Assembly (NCBI GenBank): GCA_964017065.1
Contig: OZ024784.1
Coordinates: forward strand, 7,979,152-8,043,151
Direction: 5' to 3'
Length of the DNA: 64,000 bases
Source: Haliclona indistincta
Taxonomy: Eukaryota > Porifera > Demospongiae > Haplosclerida > Chalinidae
Both the position numbers and the translations under genes were made by a program. The notes below the pieces were generated by a model. That model was not told the origin of the DNA. It was given only the letters and a program-made list of their open reading frames with translations, and did no database searches. Shown here in pieces: positions 29,180-41,100 of this stretch (position 1 is the stretch's first letter; every line of letters begins with the position of its first letter).

Positions 29180-32100
29180 ATGGCCATTGAACTGAATTCC
29201 ACTGTGTTTCTCTTATTAAGAGCAAAGGATGGTCGGAAAAGACCAACTAATGCCAAGGTACCTATTCGTAAAGGAGAACTAGTTGAAGAACTGGATGAAG
29301 TGATCCCAGCTGATGAGTCTAGTGGAGAACACAACTACCGTGTATACAATGAGCCATGTATCACATTCTATTGTGATGCAACTGATGTTGGTCTACTGTT
29401 AGGAGCTGAGCCAAGTTACCTGATGGCTGTGAGCCATGAGCTGAGAATCAGAGAGTTCTACAATAATCCCAAGAAAGATTATGTATTAGGACTGATAACA
29501 GGAGATAAGATATTGTTCAGAGTTGATGCTCATTCTCAAGCTGTCAAAGGCAGAATACGATATCTTGGTACTGTTGAAGGAAAAAAAGGAGTTTACTTTG
29601 GTGTGGATGTTGATAAGGTATGAGAGAGACGAGTGTCAAATAAATTTTATAGCTTCTTGGGCAAGCCACATTCATATGGTAGTTGTGGTGACTGTTCCAA
29701 GCATATCTCTTTGTTCAGAGATTATTAATACTACGTAACCGGGATGCAAAACTATTGCAAGTGGTGTGTGTAACCATGCGTGTTTCGCGTTTCGTCAAAG
29801 AACCACCAAGAACACGCAGATACAGAGTTTGTATGAAGGCTGGCTTGCTTGCTTTAGCACTTACTCTTGGCATACAAGGAGCATGTTTCTTCACTACTAC
29901 TGTCATAAACTGTCAAGGTTTTATTGGCTTTAGACGACTGGTGTGTGTCATGTTGACAAGGCAAAAAGCTGTGTTCGTGGAGATGTAAAAATAGTTTATG
30001 AACACATCCATGACTTCATGAGATGCCTGTTGCAGTTTCTGCCTAGTTTATTGTAAATTTGAAGTACTAGAGCATGTAAATATACATTTTGTGCTTCTTG
30101 GTAGCGCACCAGAGACGGTTGAAGCCATTTCTTGGTCCCACTTTTGTGAACACAACCGTACAAAATCTGTTGGCTTGGTATTCGCTTTCATAGCATCTTA
30201 TGTTAGTTGAACTATTGCATTGTGTAAATATCATAATTTAAGCTCTGTAACTTGTCTACAACCACAGTTTACAAAAGCAAATCTCATGCACTTTAACAAA
30301 TAATGCACATAGCTGGCTGGCCAAGACTAATGTGCAACTCTCACGCACTTTAACAAGCTAACTGTGCTGCACATGTGCATAGCTGGCTGGCCAAGACTAT
30401 GGCACGCTCGGTTGCTTCGTATTAAAATGATACATCGGATGATCCTGACCTCAATCATCAGGCTTTCTGATGGTCAGGCCATGACTGAAAAAATGGTAAA
30501 GGACCTGCAAGTCCTTCTGACAGAAAGCTAACCAAAAAAGCTCTCATTACGTTCAAGGCTTACATGTGTGAGTGTGGTATTCTTCAAAACTCGCATAATT
30601 ATTTCATACTAAAGGTCAGTCCAGTCTAGTAGCAATAGAAAATGATCATGAAGTACAGGTCGATCTACAGTTGCAAGTGTATAATATTATTTACTTGTTG
30701 TATAATATAATTATTACGTGTTTCAACACAAACTTTATTGAACCAGAGATTATTAATACTATGTAACTGGGATACAAACAATCTGGTGTGACCATGCATG
30801 TTTCACTCATACTCGTGAAAATGTATTACAGCATTCGGTGACTCATTCAGGCATCCGCATGCACGAGTTTTGTAGTTTGTAAACTGGAATTTCTCAAACT
30901 CGCATTTTTTCATGCTAAATGTCAATACAAATTACAGTTGCTTGAAATATAATGACTTTACGATTACTAAAATCCAGTAGTGATGTAATGGCAATCTACA
31001 AACTATTAACCAATATCTAGTCCTGTGTAATTTGTTGTATTCGGAGGGCGACACAAGGACATGTTTGAATATCGAATGTCGAACATTGCAGTTTTATGCT
31101 TTATGCAATTGTTAGTGCAGCATAGCACTTAGTGTTGTGGTATTTTGCGTTTTTATGCCTCGGTGGGCGGAGCCACGGGGCATACAGTAGTCGTGTTGTC
31201 AGTCAGTCATTCATTCTGTCTGTCTGTCGCAACGATTTCTCGTAGCTCGCTGAAAACTAATCGCTGAAACAAGCAACACGGGTAGAAATCAATACTTGCT
31301 CGGATTTGAATTTCAAGAACTTTGATTTTAAAGCTTAGTGCGTAAGTTACCGCGTGAATTGCTCACGGCTGGTTCGGTTTTGTAGCGCACGCTGAAAGTT
31401 AAGCTCTGAAACTAGCAATGCAAGTAGAACACGGTATTATCTCGCTTTAGAACATTGGAAAACTTTTTACGAAACTAGTTCGTGAGTTATGGCGCAATTT
31501 GCTCACTCACGATTTATCATGGCTGTGGAGTTCTTCAAAGGCAAAGCTATCCACAGTTGACTGCCAAGAAGCTGATAGGTTAGATTTTCACTACAGCAAT
31601 TGTGTAAGCAAGCTATGGACGCTATCTCGCTCGTGTGCTGTGCCCTGCACTCGAACTGAACATTATAGACACGCCCAGTTGAATTAGTGGTCAGCACTGA
31701 TTGGCTTTTGATTGCATAACTATTATACTGCATTGTGATTGCTGTACAGAAATGTATAATAGCTGCAGTTTATTGTTATGTATGTGAATGGTTGCATTCC
31801 ACCGAGGCATCTGCACCTTTGGTGCTTCATTAGTTATGAATTTGGTGGCAAACTCTTGTGTTGTCCTTAGGAAAGCTGTTCAAAGCATTGTGATCACTGT
31901 TTTGCCACACTTGAAGAATCCCATGAAGAGATTTTAAGTGTTGGGCTGCATATATCTGGCCTGCAGGACAGCTGGTTTATCTCCTAGCTGGACCGCAAGT
32001 TGTTTTCTGTAACCACTGCAACAATTGTTGTCTTTTATGCTTTTTGACCTTTGTCTTTGTTGTTTTTTGTACTGTATCTCTTCGAAAGATTCAGCACCTC

Positions 32101-35100
32101 ATTTTTTCAGCACCTTGTCGCTGAAATGCATACTAAACCTCCAAATTTCGGCAAGCGTTTTAGTTCTTCGTCATAGTCAGCCAACAGCCCAACACAAAAA
32201 GTCCTGTACTTTATAGAACAGAGCTGTACGCATGCTCATTGCCACACCTCTATTATTCGGTGCTTCCAGATCTTCTGTTATAGTTATCTCCAAATATTGG
32301 GCAAGCAAATCTTATTTTTCGCTGAATTTTTAGAAGAAATACGGTAGGGTTTGTAATACTGTATCTTTCTTCTGTGAAGCATATCCATATCAGCAAGTTT
32401 AAAGGCCATGGTAAGTTCCTAGCAATAGTGCGTTTTATTTTTGGCGTTTATATGTACAGTAAGTTAGTTCAACAAAAGTTCTCAGCCAGAAACGTCTCCA
32501 TGTAAACAGGGCCTAACTATTAGAGATTCCAGGTCAGTTTATAATGCATACAACCACACGCGCAAGCGGTGCGATATGAATTTTAACAAGGGTAGCCCAC
32601 CACCTAGCCTCGCCTCCAGGCCACTCGATTGAAAACTCAATTGTCAGCTTTTCAGGCTATTTATGAGGCTACTGGTTCACTCACAAGTATTTACTACCAC
32701 CAATTCTCGTTGAAACAGCTGCAGCAGATCTACCAGGCAGTAAGCGTACACAGCCCTAGTTTGTTGTGCTTGAGCATTGTTTGTACCTTTGCGAGTAGGA
32801 GAGAGTGCACCAAAAGCCTTCTTGCGTAACTTAAACTAGCCATTCATCGCTGTTTTAGTAGGAAGATCAAACGAACATATCTCGATAGTGTACACTGCTG
32901 TGTGTTCATTTATGCCATACCAATAATTGCAGCCGCGCAATGATCGAACGATTGGAAAAAGTCGTGCTGTTTTGTCTTGCTAGGCATTTAACTATCCTTA
33001 CGTGCATTTGCTTTTGCTTCACTATTTTATAAGTTACAAGGCTAGCTCTTGTCAATATACACGAAGTAGGCCCATAGACAGCAGCCAAATACGAAGTGTT
33101 GTCCTAGTACAGCACAAGACATCTTCAAGAGTTGCTGCCATTAACTCTCTTTGAGAATGCACGTTTCCAGTTCCGGTTACGTTAGTCTATACTGTCTATG
33201 TTTTTTATTACATGAACAAATTCTTGAACTGAACAAGCACTGTCAACCATTTCAAAAAGTCTTTAGCTCTTTTAAACACAAGCAATGAAGTGGTTGACCC
33301 ATCCTTAACAAGCTTCAAGGGACCGCTAGCAGGGATGTAACTAGTATTTCGGCAAAGGTGCCACTTGCCTATGCTGAAAATTAATATCTATTACCGTACT
33401 GGCACGTTATTAGGTGCATGCGCTTATATTGAGAGCTGCAGCTAAACAAGCGGGTATGCACCTAATAACACGCGAGTACGGTATCTTACCTTCCACTGGC
33501 TAGCCTACAGATATCCAGTAGGTTAGGCACTATTAGACTGTGCTAGCTACATGTTTGGATGGCCATTTTGCCATGAGGCGTTTTTAGCATGACTCAAAAT
33601 GATGTATTTCTCATGAATATTAATTAGATATTGTGCGCCTCCTCAATCCTAGTTATGTGACTTATGTCCCTGTGGCGCTTTTATGTCAGTCATGTACTTG
33701 CATGTATTTTTAGTTTGCAAATCTTATAAGCTATTGCATTTCAGGATGATGAGTATCAACGAGGAAAGGGTGCTACTGCAGGACGGAAATGGGTCTCCAT
33801 GGATATGGTTGTCTACACTCCTGGTACTGGTCGTCCTGACCAATCTTCTCTGGATCAACCCACTGGTCATGCTGGCAGCAAGCACTTCCCAGTTATTAGT
33901 CGCCGTGCATCTCATGATGTCAGCAAGTCTTCTCACCAGAGCGGTGCATCTAATGTTGCATCTATAGTAAAGAAATTCATCGTGGATAAGCATAAAGTTC
34001 TAGAGGATAAACATCATCGCAGCAAATTGTACAAGGAAGGAGATCGTGTTGTCATTTACTCTATGAAGGATCAGAGGCCCATCACTGCTACTGTGCGATG
34101 GACTGGAGCAGTACAGATGTCTAAACAATCAGGATTGCCTTCAATGATTATTGCTGGTTTAGAATTAGTAAGATGAATATCTAAGCTGTAATGCTATAAT
34201 GTGATTTGTCAATATTAATAAGGTCTGTTTGTTACATTTTAATTTTTGCACAGGATTTTACGATTGTTCCCGAGAAGGAATTTCCCGACATTTGCATTGA
34301 TCTAGTTGGTCAACAATGGGCTCACTTTAAAGTAAAGAGAGGTCACACTAAGCTGTATATTCCTGAGGAACTATTGTTGTCTGAAGCTGATTATAAGAAG
34401 CAACAGGAAGAGCAGCAGCAAATTGCTAAAGAATTAGAGGTGTCTGTAAGTCACCTTACTACTGGAGATTTAGAAGGAATCGACAGAAAGGGACAACAGA
34501 AGATAATAGATGAAGTCAAAGCTCAGCATATTGGTCAAGATGATCCAATTCAGGGAAATGAAGAGAGTCTCACAGCTGGTCAAACTCCAGACTATGCTGA
34601 TTTGGATGTGTCTCCTGAAGAGTTAAAACAACAAGAAGAGCTAGTGAAACAGTATGAACAGTTGAAAGATAATGAGATGCAGGCAAGGTTGAAGACTGGC
34701 AGCAACGAAGTGTCTTATGGAACTAAATCAAGAGATCCACCTAGTGATACATCACGTTACTCCCCAGGACCACAGCCTGCTTACCCTGGACAACCACAAC
34801 GTGTGTATAACTACCAACGTCAAAATTCAGGCAGCAGTAGACAGGAAATAGATCAAGATCGACAACTCTATCATGATGAAGGTCTTTCACATCATGATCG
34901 TCAGAGGTCAAGCCCTAATCTTGCTGTCAAGCCAGCTTATTCTGACAACCAAGACACATCTGCCTTCCCTCACTCTTCTCACCATCAACCTGCTCAAAAC
35001 AGACCAGTTGATCATCACAAAAGCAATCATCCTATCCCTGCTCCTCGTCGCTCCACAGCAGTAGAGAAGAAGAATCAAGAGGAAGAAATGCCCTCTTGGT

Positions 35101-38100
35101 TAGTAATGGGCAATGTAGTTGTGGTTAGGAATGCTTCCAAACCAGTAACTGGTACAGTGAGGTTTATTGGATACATAGAGGAATTTGATGGATTGGTAGC
35201 AGGACTGGAACTGGTGAGTTAAATATGTGAGTGCTCTTGTGTATCTTGAATTTTTGTATGTAGGATGAGATGATTGAGGGTTGTGGTAGTGGAGATTTTA
35301 GAAATAGGAGATATTTCAGCTGTTTTACTGGAAGAGGATACTTTTGTCGTATTTGTGATCTCCAGTCTTTGGATTCACTTTCTACTTCATCTGCTACTGG
35401 TAGTGCTACTGCTACTACTGTACCTGTGTCTACTGGTGGAGGTGTTGCTGGCTGCACTAATCGTGAGTATAGTGTGTTGTGAGAGGTGTCACTATCTTAT
35501 CTCACTACAGCTCTTAACAAGTATCCTCAGTATGAAAATGGTGATCAAATGGCTGGACCAGAGTTGATTTCTCGGTACATTGGTAATGAGAGGGGTATCC
35601 AGGGGCACCACAACTCATGCTACCTTGATTCTACTGTGTTTGGGCTATTTGCTCTCAGTGATGCATTTGATGAGATGTTTCTGAGTGGGGAGAGGCAGTC
35701 ACTACCTGTGAGTAGTATACAAGAGGAGGAATACTGCAAGAAAACAAAACACATATTGTGGAAAGGAATTGTCAACCCACTGAGAAAGTAAATTTGATAT
35801 TGGATAACTTTATTGATAGATTTTGAAAGTATGAATAGATAGATAGATGGGACTAAGTTTGGTCATGTCTAGCCATCAAGATGGCTTGAAGATTCATCCA
35901 ATTGTGCGTGCTAGTTGTGTATAATATGGCTTGATGTATTATAACTATCATTCTATGATGTGTAGTTGTTATTAGTATATAGTTTAGTCAAGCTATTCAA
36001 TGGAACTTTCTCTGATGCTGCTTTACTTATTTATCTCTCATAGGCACGGAGTTGCTCGCTATGAGAGTGTGATGGAGTTGAGAGATTATTTAGAGCAGTT
36101 GGGAGCAATGGAAGGAGCCAACAGAGATGAGAAAGGTATTCTAGCAAATATATTATGTGCACATACATTTCAACACTAGCAGTTCCGTATGGTCTGGAGG
36201 TTTTTGTGAGCCTACAACTGAATTTTTGTACTAGTTAAAGCACCGCTCCGAGTGCTCTACGCAATATAATAGCACGAGGGGCGTGGCGAGAGGCAAATAG
36301 AGCACGAGCCGAAGGCGAGTGCTCTATTTGTCTCGAGACACGACCCGAGTGCTATTATATTGCGTAGAGCACGAGAAGAGCGGTGCTTTAACAGGTTTAG
36401 AGTGTGACCTTGTACAATTACCATAAGGGATACTGCTAGCAGGCCGAAGACAGTCCAGTATAAAACGCTACCATTATGGGAATTTACGGAATTTTACGGA
36501 AATCGTTACACGAGCACATGGTGGAAGGTAGCTGTGGACGAGAGCGCTGTGATTTCGACTTGGGAATATGATAGGAGCAGAGAATTCAACACCAGAAAAG
36601 AAGACGTGTCTTATTTATCTAACTACCACTACCACTAGTGGGCTAAAGCTATGAAGGAATCATGAATCAGTGAGGAACGACTTCACCGAACCTCGTGGAT
36701 GAAAGTATCCATCAAACGTACATCAGCAGTGACGCCGAGCTACTTGCTACGCTGCCATGTAGCTACTTTCCGGTTTCATCCTGTCTTTGAGAAGCTGTAG
36801 CGCCCTGGATAAACCTGACGTCACCAGGCTACATTGCTAACGGCGTGGCCCTCCTATCTAGCTTTCTTCTGGCCTTTTGATCGCTGTTGAAGACACTGAA
36901 TAGTCTCTGTTCGACATTGTTTTAGTATTTTATCAAAATGAAAGTTGTTTGTGTTTCATCGCATGTATTTTGTAATTGAATTCACTGCATATCGGCATGT
37001 TAACACCTGGTAGATAGAGCACTGCGGTGGAAAATAGAGCACTGTAGAACAATGGGTTTTGGAAAATAGAGCACTGTTTGAACAATGGGCAGTGCGTACT
37101 ATGGAATATAGAGCACTGTCGGCGCCTTTGATCTTGTATGGTATCATACTCTAAGGTCTGATAGAAGCTTATGTATGAATTCCAGTTATGTGAATACATG
37201 AATGTTTTTTAAAAGCTCATGCAAGCTGTAGGTTGTTGTAGTGGTGTGCTTTACCAATTATTTGTTCACACATTGATGATGTCAAGTCATTATCATGGCA
37301 CGGCTTATCAAAACAGCATTCTGTGCCTATAATATTAGTCTAGATGCTAGACTAATATTATAGGCACAGAATGCTGTGACCCTTTCCCACAAACAAAACA
37401 TAGCAAAATGATTAGTTCATTACCCAAATTTTGGTTAACAGTAATTATTGCACCACCATACTTCCTCTTTCACAAAACAGACATGGCGGTCACACTATTG
37501 TTGTGTATTAGCTGTGATCTATACTCTGTGACAAATGAATCTGGTGCAAACGCCATTGCAAGCTAGTCAGGCGTAGCCCGACCCATCACGTCTACGTATG
37601 GGTCAGGAGACACTAGTATCATCGAGTTGTCGCTTTGGAATGTGCACTATGCAATAATTGAGTGATGAATAAAGTTAATAACCACGTTGTAATAACTGTA
37701 ACTGTACTGCATTGATTAGTTAGTTACCACCCACCCGGACGTGACGCGACCTTTGCTGCAATCTAATTGGTTTGCATTATTTCATGCAAAGTGTACAACT
37801 CGATGATACTAGTGTCTCCTGACCCATACGTAGACGTGATGGGTCGGGCCACGCCTGACTAATTGCAAGCTTTCTCTGTACTATCGAACTCTCGTGCCTC
37901 TTCAGAACAATGCTATTAATACCTCATTCAGTGAAAAAGCTCGTTTGTTCAACCATAGAATATAATCTATGGTTCAATGCAGGTGGGGAATGGTGAGGTT
38001 TGGTATTGCCATGGTGTACTTAGTTTATTTTGGAGGCTCTGAGAGATGAGCCTGCTGCAAACTACATCTGCAAATCTTCATAGAACAACGGTATCAGTAA

Positions 38101-41100
38101 ATCACTGCCATCAATGTTATAGTGTCTTCAGTCGTGACTAGTGCATTTACGTCGTTTGACGTAATAATGTGAATATAGTTAACTGAATATAGAAATTCAG
38201 GTTATGAACTGCATAATTTTTTTCTGACACCTCCTATTTTTCGGTACCTTGTCGCTGAAATGTGCGTACTAAACCTCTAGATTTCGGGCAAACGCTTTAG
38301 TTCTTCATTGTAGTCGGCCAACAGCCCGACACAAAAATGAGGATGAAGTCCTATACTTCATCCTTTGTCCTGTACTGTAGAGCTGTAGACGCATTCTCGT
38401 TCAAAACACATGCTCATTGCCAAACCTCCAATTATTCAGTGCTTCTAAAAGTTATGTCACATATTTTATCTCCAAAATTGGGCAAACAAATCTGAATTAT
38501 TTATTTTGTGCTGAATTTTGGAAGAAATACGGTAATCATCTTGCAAGTTTGGCTAGACCCTCTTCTGCAGTTTAGCCCCTTTTCTTTTGCAGGAGAGGGT
38601 TATAGCACGGTAGACTAATTAACCCTCGGCGCATGCGCGATGGTTACAGTTGTCACAAGAAATTTGGCCGCTAGGAAATCTTGCCGCTGTGCCAACTTAT
38701 CTTAGGAAATAAGGCAGCGGCGTGTCAGCTCAGAGGCGAAGTTTCCTAGGAAATACTGCCGCGTTTAGGAAATCGTGCCGCTAACAAATCGGCACGACTT
38801 AGCCTTTCCTGAACACGGAATTATCTCTAGCTGTTGTTGCTAGCTAACTCACTCAGTAACTACTAACAACTCAGCCTTTCTGTACTAACTGAACTGTTTA
38901 GTGTAGAATTACGCATATGAAAACAATGCAGGCAGTGACTATTTGGGCGTGGCCAGCTTGAACCATAAACAAAGGGGCATGTATAATTACTTATCGCCAT
39001 CAGTAAAGCTTTTATTTTTTAGTTCACGGTAGTCTGGATTGACAGAGTGTGATACTAGTGTTGCAATTTTAACCACTAACATGTTGGTTAAGACGATCCG
39101 TGACATCAGTCACGACTCAGTTACCTTATATCTCCTATTTGTCTCGTTTGCATACCACCCATTCGGCTCTCTAAAATGTGCATCGTACAAATCAGGCTCC
39201 ATATTTCAATACTGCAGCTGAAAAGCGTAGCAGGTGTAACTCAACAACACAAGCACAGGCACTAGCGGTCCGCTAGTGTCTGTGTTCATGAGTAGCGGTA
39301 AGCAGCATAATTTCCTAGGAAACCGTGACCATATTTCCTAGGAAACCATATTTCGACCATATTTCCTAGGAAACCGTGACGCTGATGCCGCCAAATTTCC
39401 TAGGAAAATTTGGCGCAGTGGCAAAATTTTGAGCGGCCAGATTTCTGTGACACGGTACTTGGTTTGTCATTAACCCTCGGCGCATGCGCGAGGGTTACAG
39501 TACTTGGTTTGTCATTCGCTGTCCATCGAGCTGCAGAGATCAGCGATCACTTTTACGCGCTGATAAGGTTATGACATGACAATGGCTTGCAATTTGACTC
39601 GTGGATTTTGCTAAAGTGCTTTCATTCTCGAGTTATGGCTGGCTCACCTTGATGGCTAGCTTGGACCTCTCTGACTACAAAAGCGCCCATAGTTGACTAC
39701 CTAGATACTTGTAGGTTCCATATAAACTGCAGGACAGCTCTGAGGGTGCGTAGACATTTCAGGAAAGAGCCTACACTACTACAGCATGGCTACCTACTAC
39801 TCACTGTTCATGGTCACGCCCTTGTGGTCAGCACTTTGCTGTCTTCTTGTTAGCTAGCAGGTAGGCACTATAGCTGCTCCAAACAAGGACCTAACACTAC
39901 AATGTGCATGACACGCCAAGAAATCTGTTCATTCGTTCATTCATTCATTCTGTCCATCGAGCTACAGAGACCATCGCTCACTTCTGAAACTCGGTAAAGA
40001 CATGAACAGGCTTAGCATGACAATGTCTTGCAATGTGACTCGTGGATTTTGCTAAAGTGCTTTCGTTCTCGGGTTATGGCTGGCTCACCTTGACAGCCGT
40101 CTCAAGTTGACCTCTCTAACGACAAAAGCGCCCATAGTTGACTACCTAGGTACTTGTAGATTCCATCTAAACTGCAGGACAGCTCTAAGGGTGCGTAGAC
40201 ATCTCAAGAGAAAGCTTATCAAAGCCAAGAGCAATGGCTACCTACTCAGTGGTCACGGTCATGCCCACTTGACACACCTTGTCCTTGTGGTCAGCACTTT
40301 GCTGTCTTCTGGTTAGCAGTGCAGTTTCAATAGCAAGCAGGTGGGCTTTAGCTGCAAAGCTCCTTCTGCAAACCATAACTAGTGAAATGCAGGACATTTG
40401 TGGGGCGAGCCTGAGAGAGTAGTGTTGGTAGCCATAAGTAGGCATTTAGCCGAGGAGGTGCATTTGGGAAGGCGTGATGCACTGATTGTGCCGCAGTCGA
40501 ATGAAGGCTGATTTGCTGCACTCAGCAGCCTGTCCTCTCTCTGTTCCTCAGTCTCTGCACCACGTTGTTCATGCTGCATCTCTCTCATTTGCTGCAGCCT
40601 GTCCTCTCTCTGTTCCTCAGTCTCTGCACCACGTCGTTCATGCTGCATCTCTCTCATTTGCTGCAGCTGTCATCTCTCTGTTCTTTGGTCTCTACACCAC
40701 GTCGCTCAGCTCCTTCTCTCTCATTTGCTGTAGCATGGCTGTAGCCTAACCGCTCTCTGTAATTCTTCAGTCTCTGCTTCACGTCGCTCATGCTCCTTCT
40801 CTCTGGCCTAACCTCTCTCTGTTCTTCAGTCTCTCTGACATCACGTCGCTCGTGCTTCTTCTCTCTAGCCTAACCTATCTCTGTTCTTCAGTCTCTGCAT
40901 CACGTCGATCGTCATGCTCCTTCTCGATCTTTGCGCTTGCTCAGTCTCAGTTGAGCAAAATTGAAACCATCCGGTGAATTACAACGCGCGGGCATTTACG
41001 GAATGACGTACGCATACATACATACATAGATAGATAGATAGATAGATAGCGCGGGGGACGTTTTCGACCAGTATGGGGCTCGCTCAGGCTCGCCCCAACT

